Shown in pieces: positions 6,195 to 15,335 of a DNA stretch of 25,886 bases. Within the stretch, counting starts at the first letter, position 1. Every line of letters starts with the position of its first letter. The DNA comes from a virus, in IMG/VR virus record IMGVR_UViG_3300037628_000999, positions 1 to 25,886 of that record, one strand, 5' to 3'. Position numbers and translations under genes: made by a program. The notes under the pieces are model-generated. The model had not been told where the DNA came from. It was given only the letters and a program-made list of their open reading frames with translations, and made no database searches.

Positions 6195-9100
6195 GCAAGC
6201 GATCGGTGCAGTAGGTGGCGGTATAATAGGGTTCTTTATCGGTGGCCCGCTCGGTGCAGTAAAAGGCGCCACATTAGGTTACAGTATAGGTACCTCATTT
6301 GATACTACGGAATTAGATGCCACCGAAGGACCACGAATAGATGACCTGACCATCCAAACATCTAAATACGGAGAATATATACCGAGGGTTCACAATACTG
6401 ACAGGCTCACCGGTAATGTATTTTGGGTGGATGGTAATCAAATCCATGAAACTAAACACACTGAAGATGTAGAACAGGGAGGGAAAGGTGGTGGCGGCTC
6501 TAAACAGTCAGTGACAACTTATTCTTATAGTGTGACCATGGCAATAATGATATGCGAGGGACCAATTACAGGCATACGTAAAATTTGGGCTGATAATACT
6601 TTAATCTATAATATGGGTAACGCTAGTGATTTATCGTCGACTGCTAAGAGTTTAGAGTCCACGGACGACATGGAAATATTCTTGGGCACTGCCGATCAGC
6701 TACCGAGTGTAACCATTGAATTAGAAAAGGGTATAGGTGCTACACCCGCATTCCGTGGTTCAGCGTATGTTGTTTTTACAAATTTAGCACTTGAGGATTA
6801 TGGTAATAGGATACCTAATTTATCATTTGAAGTTATCGATAATGAGTATGTGGATACAACACCGGTATTAATAACTCATTATTATTTACCTTCGGGAATG
6901 TCTGATCCCGATTTAGATTTTTATCCCACAGGTGATGAGACTAAAATAGATTCAGCTACTTTGCCGTGGTATTATGAGAATGGCGTATTAAATTTTATGA
7001 GGTGGGGTGTAACTCAGCCAGGTGAAACTGAAGGAATCAACGGATTGAATTATGCTAGAATCCCGCAACTACCGGGATCAGCACCTCTTGCATTAGAAAA
7101 CATGCCTTATAATTACTTTGTTTCAAAAAGTATGGATGATTTCACCACAGTACTTGCTGCGGAAAGGTTCGACTCTTACCCATGGGATTTGCCGGGCAGT
7201 ATAGATAACTATAAATCACTTTTTATTAGGCCTGTTGACAATGGCCCAGGTATGTTTTTAACAACACATTTTGCATCTAATCCCGGTAACCGGATACTAT
7301 CGTTAGGGTTAAGATTGCGCAGTGGTTCAATACGTTATGTAGGGTTTCCTGAAACGGGTGTGTCAGATATTCAGGAGTCGGTGTTAGTATCACATAGAGA
7401 CGGGTTAATTTATCTGAGCCGTCCTGATACTGGTAGTTTGTTCCCCACCATTCCAGGAAGCCTTTTTGCATTCGATATGTCTAGTGTAGATTGGACACTG
7501 TCAACTGATTATTTTACAGTATTTGACAACAACTCATATCTTGATGATTTGTTAGTTATTGAGGGGGTTTTACCACCCCTTAATGCAGAGGCGTTCAGTT
7601 GGGGATTAGATCCATACAGCACAGCATTTTATAGAATTAGAGAGACAGCAGCTCTGCTAGAAAGTTTCGACACCAGGCTAATTCAGATAGGGGTAGGTAT
7701 TGATATAACTTCATTACTTGTGGGATATACAGATCTAGGTAAACGGTTTGTGGTTAGAGATAATATAATTTATTTATCACATAAGAAGACAAGTAATTCT
7801 CATTATGTCTTACGTAAGTGGGTAGTGGAAAGCGGTACAGTCACCCAGGAATTAGAATTCGATATAGGCGTTAATAAATATATGGAGTTTAATCACTCGA
7901 TAGTCGATATCCATCCTAATATGTTTGCATATGCCCATAATGGTTCAGTTACATCACAAGGAACACTAGGGGTTAATAGGTCTACTGGTATGTTTTTATT
8001 AACCCCAGCCTTGGATAATTTCACAGAAATCACAGTACCGGATGCGGTAGGTGCAGAAATGGATCGTATTGATGTACTCACAGCATCCGATTATGATACA
8101 TCGGGTTTAAACGCCGATATTGTGGATGGGTACACTGTCTCTAGGCCGTCACCTATTAGCTCAGCACTTAAACCACTTCAGCAGGTTTTTAGATTTGACG
8201 TATTTGAAGCAGATTATCAAATAAAATTTGTTACACGTGGTACTAAAACAAGTGCGGTCACACTAACCCCAGATGATATACGCGCCCATGAAGTTGGTTC
8301 TAAAGCCCCACCTCAAGCTGTACATTCATATGGTAACCCTAATGCCGTACCTGGACGTATAGAGATCACATATAAATCTAAAGATAGGGAATACGAAGAA
8401 GGGTTTGCGATTGCTGATCGCCTTACATTAGAGCGTGAAGCGATAACAAAACTTAGTGTACCACTTGTGATGTCTGCGGATAATGCGTATAAAACGGCGG
8501 ATATATTATTACTAGATACAGAAAGAGAAAGTAAAGGTGTATATGAAATAGTAGTACCATTTAAATATTCTCATCTTGAACGCACCGACATAATCACATT
8601 GGGTACAGATAATGAGACTTCGTTAAATTTAAGAATTATAGAAATTGAAAAAGGCGCACCTGGACTTGTTAAGATCAAATCAGTACTTGAATCAGCCGGT
8701 GATTATACCAGTAATGCTGTAGGGGATTCAGGAACATTTACCGATGGTGCAATACTATCCGAACCATCCGCTCAACTATTTTTTCTTGATATTCCACAAT
8801 TGAGAACGGCGGACAATGATCCGGGATTGTATTGGGGAATGACAACTAGAGGGAACGCCACCACCTGGCGTGGTGGCGCAATATACCAATCCAAGGATAA
8901 AGGGGTTAGTTGGAATATTGCGGACACCGCCTTGAATCCAATGAAGCACGGTATAGCTATTAATAAATTAAGTGAAGATACATTTACCATATTTACTTAT
9001 AATCAAGAGTTGAATATAAATATGATAAATGGCATTCCAGAAACTAAAACGGAAACTCAAGTTAGAGCTGGTGCAAACCTGGTTGCATATGGTAGGCCGG

Positions 9101-9711
9101 GTAATTGGGAGATAATAAAATTCACAACTTCCACATTGGTGAGTGGTACTGAATATAACCTTGGCGGATTATTGCGCGGTCAATATGGTACCGACTGGGT
9201 TATGAAATTTCACCAGGAGGGTGACTTTGTAGTATTACTCGATGCGGGTGATATTCATAGGATGCAAATGACTACCGATAACTATTCACTCACATATCGT
9301 TATTTAGCAATAACTTTAAGTACTGCATTTGATGACCGATTCGGTGTAGATGCATACTCTAATGGTACTGCATTAAAACCACATGCACCAACACATGTTA
9401 AAGGTATAAGACAAAGTAACGATGATTTAGTTATAACCTGGATACCTCGTGGTCGTTACGGTTTTGATTGGAAAAATGGTGTCGGACAAACTGTTACAGA
9501 TTCACAAGTATTTACTGTCATAATACTTGATAATGAAATATCAAAGAGACAAATTACTAGCGCACCTGGTGTGAATAGTGTAGATTACAGTGCAGACGAT
9601 CAGCTTATAGACTTCGGGGTACTATTTACAGATATTGATATTCTAGTCTTCGCGATAGACAATGTGGTAGGTAATGGTATTAAAAGAGAAGCGACAATCA
9701 TTAGTAAATGA
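6184..9711 (+). CDS. Tail-tip / host-specificity protein (phage-tail_3, GTA g15-like) with large insertion
   Basis: This 1175-aa protein is the central tail-tip fibre, comparable to GTA g15 and lambda J. It begins with a Gly-rich hydrophobic segment (residues 6-36), then IDDLTIQTSKYGEYIPRVH and the YSYSVTMAIMICEGPITGI core. Around residues 645-840 the phage-tail_3 region follows (DGYTVSRPSPISSALKPL, FRFDVFEADYQIKF, PGRIEITYKSKDREYEEG). The C-terminal part has GGAIYQSKDKG and NLGGLLRGQYGTDW, common in this family. Between NLSFEVIDNE (near 215) and the segment that normally follows it closely (DVLTASDYDTSGL near 630) lie about 400 extra residues rich in beta strands. This insertion probably carries surface-binding structure. 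Confidence 0.88.
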   Translation: MSDKQAIGAVGGGIIGFFIGGPLGAVKGATLGYSIGTSFDTTELDATEGPRIDDLTIQTSKYGEYIPRVHNTDRLTGNVFWVDGNQIHETKHTEDVEQGGKGGGGSKQSVTTYSYSVTMAIMICEGPITGIRKIWADNTLIYNMGNASDLSSTAKSLESTDDMEIFLGTADQLPSVTIELEKGIGATPAFRGSAYVVFTNLALEDYGNRIPNLSFEVIDNEYVDTTPVLITHYYLPSGMSDPDLDFYPTGDETKIDSATLPWYYENGVLNFMRWGVTQPGETEGINGLNYARIPQLPGSAPLALENMPYNYFVSKSMDDFTTVLAAERFDSYPWDLPGSIDNYKSLFIRPVDNGPGMFLTTHFASNPGNRILSLGLRLRSGSIRYVGFPETGVSDIQESVLVSHRDGLIYLSRPDTGSLFPTIPGSLFAFDMSSVDWTLSTDYFTVFDNNSYLDDLLVIEGVLPPLNAEAFSWGLDPYSTAFYRIRETAALLESFDTRLIQIGVGIDITSLLVGYTDLGKRFVVRDNIIYLSHKKTSNSHYVLRKWVVESGTVTQELEFDIGVNKYMEFNHSIVDIHPNMFAYAHNGSVTSQGTLGVNRSTGMFLLTPALDNFTEITVPDAVGAEMDRIDVLTASDYDTSGLNADIVDGYTVSRPSPISSALKPLQQVFRFDVFEADYQIKFVTRGTKTSAVTLTPDDIRAHEVGSKAPPQAVHSYGNPNAVPGRIEITYKSKDREYEEGFAIADRLTLEREAITKLSVPLVMSADNAYKTADILLLDTERESKGVYEIVVPFKYSHLERTDIITLGTDNETSLNLRIIEIEKGAPGLVKIKSVLESAGDYTSNAVGDSGTFTDGAILSEPSAQLFFLDIPQLRTADNDPGLYWGMTTRGNATTWRGGAIYQSKDKGVSWNIADTALNPMKHGIAINKLSEDTFTIFTYNQELNINMINGIPETKTETQVRAGANLVAYGRPGNWEIIKFTTSTLVSGTEYNLGGLLRGQYGTDWVMKFHQEGDFVVLLDAGDIHRMQMTTDNYSLTYRYLAITLSTAFDDRFGVDAYSNGTALKPHAPTHVKGIRQSNDDLVITWIPRGRYGFDWKNGVGQTVTDSQVFTVIILDNEISKRQITSAPGVNSVDYSADDQLIDFGVLFTDIDILVFAIDNVVGNGIKREATIISK
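8856..8878 (+). other. Perfect GC-rich palindrome inside the tail-tip gene
   Basis: CGCCACCAC (8856-8864) and GTGGTGGCG (8870-8878) are exact inverse complements with a five-base loop. It codes for part of a NATTWRGGA segment common in the protein family, so codon choice may explain it. Listed because a 9-bp GC stem stands out in AT-rich sequence. Confidence 0.5.
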
Positions 9712-9733
9712 TATATAAAAGAGTGGTAATACA

Positions 9734-12025
9734 ATGAGTACTGAATTATTATTAATTGATGAAATCACACAAAGCGACAATGATAAATTTATCACTCACA
9801 ATACAGCCAACAGACAAATTGAAGGTCAGCGAACAAGGATAATCACCCGCACCAATGGTGGCCCACCAATATCGCCATCGGCCGGTGATACATACATGGT
9901 AGATGTCACCAATAGCTCTTGGGTTACGGCGGCAATAGGGGACTTAGCGCATTTTTACGGCGGTCAATGGTTCTTTTACACGCCAGCCGAAGGTATCCAA
10001 CGGGTGTGGGTTAATGACGAGGATGTCGCCATAACATTTGATGGTACTGCATGGGTTAATGAATCAGGTGTAAGCCTGGGTATCACTGTAGAAACGGGTG
10101 GTGGGTTAATTTTTAATACCTCCCTTACTCAAACCAGTACTATTGAACCGACTGTTCTAGGCACACTACTTGATAGCACTAATTTAAATGTGCCCGTTGA
10201 TATATTTGTCAGAGGCGATTATGCTTATATAGTGTCGCAAACAGGTGATAGTTTAACAATCATTGATATAAGTGACCCTATGCTGCCAATACTTGAGGGT
10301 GTGTTAATCGATGGTACTAACTTGAATGGTGCCCATGGTGTGGCCGTCGCGGGTGATTATGCTTATATAGCATGTAATACTGGTAATTCAGTTACCGTGA
10401 TTAATATAAGTGACCGTACAACTCCCGTCTTTACTGGTATTATTGTTGATGGCACTAACTTGAATGGTGCAAGTGATATCCAAGTTGTGGGCACTTACGG
10501 ATATGTTACAGCAACAACAGGAGATCGATTGACTATCATTGACTTGAGTATAGTCGAGTCCCCATTAGTTATTGGTTCGGTTACAGATGGAACTAATCTA
10601 AACGGTCCTATAGGGTTAGATATTGATGGTAATTTTTGCTATGTTGCATGTAACACTGGTGATAGTCTAACTATTGTTGATATCACCAGTGTTACGACCC
10701 CTACTATTACGGGTCAGCTTATCGATGCTACCAACCTGAATGGTTGTAATAGTGTTACGATTCAGGGTAAATATGCCTATACTGCATGTGGTGACAACGA
10801 TAGCATGAGTGTTGTTGATATAAGTGACCCCACCACCCCCATCTTTGCAGGCAGTGTTGTTGATGGTACTAAACTCAATGGTGCTTTTGGTGTTGCTATC
10901 GCTGGACATTATGCTTATTTAACCAATGAGGCTGCTGATTCAGTAAGTGTAATTGATATAAGTGACCCAACCACGCCTGTAGAAGTAAATACCCTTACAG
11001 ATGTAACTAATCTAAACGGTGCCTATGGTATTTTTCTTTCGGGTAACTACCTTTATATTACAGCAAAAGATGGTGACAGAATAACAGTCATTAATATTAA
11101 CGGTGCACGATTATTGTCAGCAGATATTGGCAATATCAAAACACACCACATCGAAGTCAATCAAGAAGCTCAGGTTGGTGCACTAACAAGTAAAGGTGCT
11201 ATATTTGCTGGCGGTGGAATAAAAACACAAGGTGACATTAGTCTAAGTGGTACCCTTGATCGAATGTTTAGAGCAACGTCGACAACCTCATGCTATTTCG
11301 ACCTCAATAGTGCTACAGCTAAGAATGCTGGTTTTCGATTATTTAAAGATAAAATATTTAAATGGCAGATCTACAACGATGGTGATGGATCGGATAAGCT
11401 TTCTATTGAGAATAGTAGTGGGGTCATTATCTTAGACATGACTCAGGCTGGTGCATTGAAACTTAAAGACGGGACCGATGCCTTACCCCCCTATACATTC
11501 ATTGATGAACCTAATAAAGGAATGTATAGTGCAGGGGTTAATACTATAGGTTTGTCAACCGATAGTGTGCAACGCATGAAAGTTGATAATAACGGAGTAT
11601 CGGTCACATCGGGAATATTGACTATAGACAATGGCCAACTCTTTGCACCAGGGCATAACACAACAGCAAGTGCGGCTAATGCCCACCTCGATAGTGGTAC
11701 AGGTGAATTGAAGCGCTCCACATCATCACGTAGGTTTAAACGTGATATTGTGGCCGCTGATAAAAAATGGTTGAAATCAATATTAAACGCCACCGAGGTG
11801 GTTACTTATAGATCTGCAATTAAAGGTGATGACCATAGTCTACAGCTAGGTTTAATTGCAGAAGATACACACCCCTTGTTGGTATGTTACGATAGTGATG
11901 GTAAACCGAATGGTGTACAATATGAACGTGTGGCACTGTTGGCTATTTCTGAGCTGCAAGATACAAACAAGCGATTAGATAAATTGGAGGTATTGGTTGA
12001 GAAGCTTTTATTTGATAAGGAATAG
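9734..12025 (+). CDS. Receptor-binding tail fibre: DUF2793, seven LVIVD repeats, S74 chaperone
   Basis: This 763-aa protein looks like the adsorption fibre. Residues about 40-108 match DUF2793 (GDTYMVDVTNSSWV, FYGGQWFFYTP, ITFDGTAWV). Residues 141-462 hold seven consecutive 46-residue LVIVD-type repeats, each with DGTNLNGA, GDYAYIA and SLTIIDISDPTTPV-like elements, predicting a seven-bladed beta-propeller. A linker with beta-helix-like repeats follows (VEVNQEAQVGALTSKGAI-type). Residues about 662-763 form a Peptidase_S74 intramolecular chaperone with the conserved S-S-R-R-F-K-R-D-I start and a C-terminal coiled coil (ISELQDTNKRLDKLEVL). S74 domains usually trimerise the fibre and cut themselves off. 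It follows the tail tip directly. Confidence 0.9.
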   Translation: MSTELLLIDEITQSDNDKFITHNTANRQIEGQRTRIITRTNGGPPISPSAGDTYMVDVTNSSWVTAAIGDLAHFYGGQWFFYTPAEGIQRVWVNDEDVAITFDGTAWVNESGVSLGITVETGGGLIFNTSLTQTSTIEPTVLGTLLDSTNLNVPVDIFVRGDYAYIVSQTGDSLTIIDISDPMLPILEGVLIDGTNLNGAHGVAVAGDYAYIACNTGNSVTVINISDRTTPVFTGIIVDGTNLNGASDIQVVGTYGYVTATTGDRLTIIDLSIVESPLVIGSVTDGTNLNGPIGLDIDGNFCYVACNTGDSLTIVDITSVTTPTITGQLIDATNLNGCNSVTIQGKYAYTACGDNDSMSVVDISDPTTPIFAGSVVDGTKLNGAFGVAIAGHYAYLTNEAADSVSVIDISDPTTPVEVNTLTDVTNLNGAYGIFLSGNYLYITAKDGDRITVININGARLLSADIGNIKTHHIEVNQEAQVGALTSKGAIFAGGGIKTQGDISLSGTLDRMFRATSTTSCYFDLNSATAKNAGFRLFKDKIFKWQIYNDGDGSDKLSIENSSGVIILDMTQAGALKLKDGTDALPPYTFIDEPNKGMYSAGVNTIGLSTDSVQRMKVDNNGVSVTSGILTIDNGQLFAPGHNTTASAANAHLDSGTGELKRSTSSRRFKRDIVAADKKWLKSILNATEVVTYRSAIKGDDHSLQLGLIAEDTHPLLVCYDSDGKPNGVQYERVALLAISELQDTNKRLDKLEVLVEKLLFDKE
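10154..11119 (+). repeat. Seven in-frame 138-bp units encoding propeller blades
   Basis: Seven units of 138 bases encode 46-residue blades, at residues 141-186, 187-232, 233-278, 279-324, 325-370, 371-416 and 417-462 of the fibre. Each holds (D)xTNLNG and xVxxISxxxxP positions. The units have diverged at the DNA level, so this is an old array. Seven blades close a ring, which explains the copy number. Confidence 0.85.
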
Positions 12026-12386
12026 TAATAGGCCTGGGGTTCTGATATCACCAGAGGTTGGTCATGTGTGCTTTATACTTGAGCCACCATGGCGTGATAA
12101 TCGTTCCAATGTGTCATGCATACCCACGGGTGATTATACAGTTAAATACCTGCCCCGTAGTGCTTCGGGTAAGTACAAGGACTGTTACCATGTCCAGGAT
12201 GTAGAGGGTAGGTTTGCAATACTCATCCACAAAGGGAATACCCGCCGTGATACTATGGGGTGCCTATTACCAGGTTCAAGGATTGGAATTCTGGGTGGTA
12301 GGCTTGCTGTTCTAGGGTCAGCCATTGCAATGCGTAAAATTCACAAGGTTACCGAAAGAAAGGAATTTTTATTACATGTCCGCTGA
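11997..12386 (+). CDS. DUF5675 protein, candidate wall-active enzyme
   Basis: This 129-aa protein matches the DUF5675 pattern: LEPPWRDNRSNVSCIPTGDYTV (residues about 29-49), then RFAILIHKGNTRRDTMGCLLPG (72-93). Residues H78, G80, N81, T86, G88 and C89 recall the H-x-G...(S/T)-x-G-C arrangement of YkuD L,D-transpeptidases, so a Cys-based cell-wall activity is plausible but unproven. It lies between the receptor-binding fibre and the holin, and no standard endolysin is seen nearby. The start is TTG at 11997 with GGAGG six bases upstream, overlapping the fibre gene by 29 bases. It could alternatively be structural. Confidence 0.7.
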   Translation: MRSFYLIRNSNRPGVLISPEVGHVCFILEPPWRDNRSNVSCIPTGDYTVKYLPRSASGKYKDCYHVQDVEGRFAILIHKGNTRRDTMGCLLPGSRIGILGGRLAVLGSAIAMRKIHKVTERKEFLLHVR

Positions 12387-12415
12387 TAAAATAATATTTT
12401 ACTTGGTGATTCGTA

Positions 12416-12667
12416 ATGTCTAAAAGAAAAAATACCATGCAGCTAACAAACATTGCACTAGAAAGGTTCCCAAAATCTGCGAGTATCCGTAATATTCAGA
12501 CATACGGTACTAGTACCGGCTCTATAGTTTTCGACTGGCAAGACCTCGTAGTCAGAATTGACGGATCTCTCGAGGTTACAGTAGCTGGTGATAGACGCAT
12601 GTCGGATCAGGCCGCAAGAATAATCGGTCTGATACTGACCGAGTTGATTAAATATAGGGCTGACTAA
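12416..12667 (+). CDS. Hypothetical small protein of the lysis region
   Basis: This 83-aa soluble protein is not recognised. It starts MSKRKNTMQLTNIALERFPKS, has a beta-rich middle (GSIVFDWQDLVVRIDGSLEVTVAG) and a C-terminal helix (QAARIIGLILTELIKY). It has no signal peptide, Cys or membrane span. It lies 29 bases after the DUF5675 gene and 42 before the holin, in the same direction, so it is probably co-transcribed with lysis genes. The ribosome site is weak (GGTG). The composition and frame position support a real gene; a role in lysis control is only suggested by position. Confidence 0.65.
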   Translation: MSKRKNTMQLTNIALERFPKSASIRNIQTYGTSTGSIVFDWQDLVVRIDGSLEVTVAGDRRMSDQAARIIGLILTELIKYRAD

Positions 12668-12709
12668 CCATCACGCAACCAGTTACTTAAACAGATAGGA
12701 GAAATTAAA

Positions 12710-13240
12710 ATGCTAGAAATATTATCAATGCTAGGCAGCGCTACCGGGGGTGGCCTATTGGGTATCGCTGGGAACTTCTTAAAATCACGCACTGAAATTA
12801 AACTAAAAAAGATTAATCATGAGCATGAGGTTACATCTCGTATCCATGATATTGAGGAAATGAAGCTAGAAGCAACGCTACGTAAAGAACAAATCCTTCT
12901 TGAAAATGCGGGACAATTAGCACTTGCTAATGTTGAGGCTCAACGCTCCCAGGATGTGGCGGCTTCGGAACTAATGGCGGATAGTTTCACAATGGACAAG
13001 GCTAGTTATGGTGGTGGTTTTGTGGACACCATACGAGGATTAATACGGCCATTAATTACTGTATACCTTTTGGTTGCTTTTAGTTACCTTTGTTACAAGG
13101 TAACCACCATGGTAATGGTTTTGGATGCAATAAGTAATGATGAGTTAGTTGAACTCTATACGGAATTAATCCATTCTGTAATTTTCCTGACCACAACTGC
13201 TACTTGCTGGTGGTTTGGGTCACGTGCCACCAACAAATAG
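12710..13240 (+). CDS. Holin-like membrane protein (3TM type)
   Basis: This 176-aa protein resembles the 3TM holin family (GTA_holin_3TM) that opens the inner membrane for release. It has a Gly-rich hydrophobic N-terminus (residues 5-23), a long charged helical middle (about 28-90), then two membrane segments near residues 112-130 (IRPLITVYLLVAFSYLCYK) and 152-170 (ELIHSVIFLTTTATCWWFG), with an SRATNK tail. AGGAG lies eight bases before the ATG. It is the last plus-strand gene of the tail/lysis block and ends convergently with the VRR-NUC gene. I know the family by architecture and the FIRGLIRP-like motif; length agrees. A spanin role is less likely because no lipobox is seen. Confidence 0.75.
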   Translation: MLEILSMLGSATGGGLLGIAGNFLKSRTEIKLKKINHEHEVTSRIHDIEEMKLEATLRKEQILLENAGQLALANVEAQRSQDVAASELMADSFTMDKASYGGGFVDTIRGLIRPLITVYLLVAFSYLCYKVTTMVMVLDAISNDELVELYTELIHSVIFLTTTATCWWFGSRATNK

Positions 13241-13249
13241 CACCACCAG
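13207..13249. terminator. Possible hairpin between convergent gene ends
   Basis: CTGGTGGT (13207-13214) pairs exactly with ACCACCAG (13242-13249) across the holin stop; the VRR-NUC stop lies at 13253-13255. Only 12 bases separate the two genes. There is no T-run, so a terminator is a weak inference from position. Confidence 0.25.
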
Positions 13250-13252
13250 GAC

Positions 13253-13726
13253 TCATGGAAGAGTCTTTATTATTTCCTCACTGTTAGCAAACCCACCAAT
13301 ACCACCTAATGATTTAACCACTTTATGGAACATGGCCTGGGCTTTTTCATGGTCGTTCCCTTTGTATTGCCAATCACCCCCCTTCACCTCAATTGCTGTA
13401 AATATACCAATCGTTTTACCGACATCCGCACGATGTACATTATGTGGAGTAATGCCAATCAGATCACTGGATTTAATTTTCCTGTTCATTCCGGTCGATT
13501 CATTAGCTAAACCGTATCTAATGAAGTTCCCATATTTATCCTCATATGCACCTACATTATTGCGCCATAATCTCATCCCCTTCTTACTTCCATCAAGTCT
13601 TATGCGTTGCTGGACACTTGCCTCACTCATCCTGGGATGAGTGATTTCAGGGTTAGGCTCATTCAGTAAATCACTAAGTGCCTCCAACGGTATATTCCAC
13701 TTAATAGCCCACTCGTTAATATTCAT
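13253..13726 (-). CDS. VRR-NUC domain nuclease
   Basis: This 157-aa protein has a VRR-NUC fold of the PD-(D/E)XK nuclease class, often fused or coupled to phage helicases and thought to process branched DNA. Residues 55-60 read RNNVGA, 86-92 SSDLIGI with Asp88, and 113-115 EVK (Glu113, Lys115), giving the catalytic D...ExK set. A 50-residue N-terminal extension (NEWAIKWNIPLEALSDLL) may bind DNA. Its ATG lies inside the 3' end of the upstream helicase gene (11-base overlap), so the two are translationally coupled. It ends convergently with the holin gene. The catalytic residues are all present. Confidence 0.9.
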   Translation of the reverse strand: MNINEWAIKWNIPLEALSDLLNEPNPEITHPRMSEASVQQRIRLDGSKKGMRLWRNNVGAYEDKYGNFIRYGLANESTGMNRKIKSSDLIGITPHNVHRADVGKTIGIFTAIEVKGGDWQYKGNDHEKAQAMFHKVVKSLGGIGGFANSEEIIKTLP

Positions 13727-15335
13727 CTATAATTACCTTTAATTTTTCAGCTTCTTTTTTGTCCAAAGTTTGGGCAGTTAAAACATCTATTTTAAATTTA
13801 ATAAAAAATAATTTTTGCCGTTCCCTTTTGTTGTACTTACCCTTATTGTGAGTAGACCACTTAGCCATACTTAAACGTAGTGCTTCCTGTGCCTCTTTCC
13901 GCTCATTGTGCCTTCTAATCACAGACCGACACACCATACTACCCTTTCTAATGGGTAGTGCTGGGTCATCACTGTCAATACGTGATATTTCCTTATGTAA
14001 TTCATCTATGGAACTGAAATCTAAGAGGGTTAGATCGCCGTCCACAAACTTAGGTGAACTCCTCACATCGGGAATATTGGTATTCCCACAATAGGGGCAC
14101 TCAGTATGAAATGCTTCATATACCCCTAGGCATTTACGGCATGATTTTAAAAGCATATGGTCAGGGTCAACCTTAGACTTACCTGTCTTTTCTTTTCTTT
14201 CGAGCGTCCAAAATCTATTTTGTGTCGGTAAACCATGCCGTAGTACATTACCAACGTGATCAATGATTATACCGTGGGATTTACCGGCCATTAATCTTAG
14301 TACCCTCCCAAATTGTTGGACATAAAGCCCATAGCTTGCTGTAGGTCGAGCAAAGCTGATTACCTCTATTGATGGTAGGTTGAACCCTTCTCCTAGAATA
14401 TCTACGTTTACTATTTGTAATATTCTACGTGCTTCAAAATCATCAAGGGTTTGAGCCCTTAGTTTGTCTGGGGTGTTTGCTGTTATTAAGGCACAAGGGA
14501 CACCTGCAGCTTTGAAATTTTCAACGGTTTGTTCGCCAACTTCAATATCAGGAACGAATGTCACGCCTAATTTACCACTAGCAAGTTTTAAATAGTGTTC
14601 CACAACATCGCCAGTGATTGTGGATTTCAGTGCGGCCTTACTTACTTGAGGTTTTGAAAAGTCACCAGATGGTGTTATATTAACAGAGCTTAAGTCTATA
14701 CTGGATGGTGGTGCATATATTTTAAACTTTGTTAGACTACCATTTTTTATGAGTTCGCCCATACTCATAGTGTTTTCTATTAATACGTCAAAGACGCCAT
14801 CATATTCTCTACCCAACCCTTTCCCATCCGCTCGTTCGGGTGTGGCGGTGACACCCAGACCCAGTGCGTTGGGGAATTTACCAATAGCCCTACCCCACGT
14901 ATTACAAGACAATATGTGGTGTGCTTCGTCTATAATCCACAAACCTACTCTTGACGGATCAATATTATCACGGTTAATGATTGTATTAACACTAGCAACA
15001 ATAACTGGTGCTTGCATTCTGAAATAGGAGCGTTTGAATTTTCTGACATGTCGTTTCTGTATGAACCCTACTGTTGACCTAGCAGCAATGATATTGTGCT
15101 CAATATCATTTTCAGCTAACGACATGCTCAGCTGACTAACTAATTCTTGTCTGTGTGCAATAACAACCACTAGCTTACTGGGGTGTAGTTGTTTGAACTT
15201 ATGGGTTATGTTAGATATTAAAACGGTTTTACCTGAACCCACCGAGCTTGTTAGTAATACATTTTTATTCCCAGCACCCCATTCATTGAACGTTTTATTA
15301 TGTAAATCAGCTTGATAATCTCTATATTCAAACAA
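13716..15335 (-). CDS. Superfamily 2 DEAD/DEAH-box helicase
   Basis: This 539-aa protein is an SF2 helicase of the SSL2/type III restriction-like group. Motifs in order: Walker A GSGKT (33-37), DEAH (136-139), TATP (163-166), GEGFNLP (313-319) and QQFGRVLR (338-345). Four Cys (CRKC 397-400 and CPYC 411-414) form a likely zinc ribbon after the motor, and the C-terminus is basic and helical. It probably remodels forks or recombination intermediates with the coupled VRR-NUC nuclease. The start is TTG at 15333-15335 with a strong AGGAG ten bases away; it lies in a mirror-image start region shared with the divergent gene at 15408. Confidence 0.92.
   Translation of the reverse strand: MFEYRDYQADLHNKTFNEWGAGNKNVLLTSSVGSGKTVLISNITHKFKQLHPSKLVVVIAHRQELVSQLSMSLAENDIEHNIIAARSTVGFIQKRHVRKFKRSYFRMQAPVIVASVNTIINRDNIDPSRVGLWIIDEAHHILSCNTWGRAIGKFPNALGLGVTATPERADGKGLGREYDGVFDVLIENTMSMGELIKNGSLTKFKIYAPPSSIDLSSVNITPSGDFSKPQVSKAALKSTITGDVVEHYLKLASGKLGVTFVPDIEVGEQTVENFKAAGVPCALITANTPDKLRAQTLDDFEARRILQIVNVDILGEGFNLPSIEVISFARPTASYGLYVQQFGRVLRLMAGKSHGIIIDHVGNVLRHGLPTQNRFWTLERKEKTGKSKVDPDHMLLKSCRKCLGVYEAFHTECPYCGNTNIPDVRSSPKFVDGDLTLLDFSSIDELHKEISRIDSDDPALPIRKGSMVCRSVIRRHNERKEAQEALRLSMAKWSTHNKGKYNKRERQKLFFIKFKIDVLTAQTLDKKEAEKLKVIIDEY

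Noticed and set aside
9734-12025. Diversity-generating retroelement acting on the fibre gene
   Set aside because: No reverse transcriptase, template repeat or adenine-biased variable repeat is seen in the window.
13215-13640. 141-aa plus-strand ORF opposite VRR-NUC
   Set aside because: The minus frame carries all catalytic residues of VRR-NUC; the plus frame has no family pattern or ribosome site.
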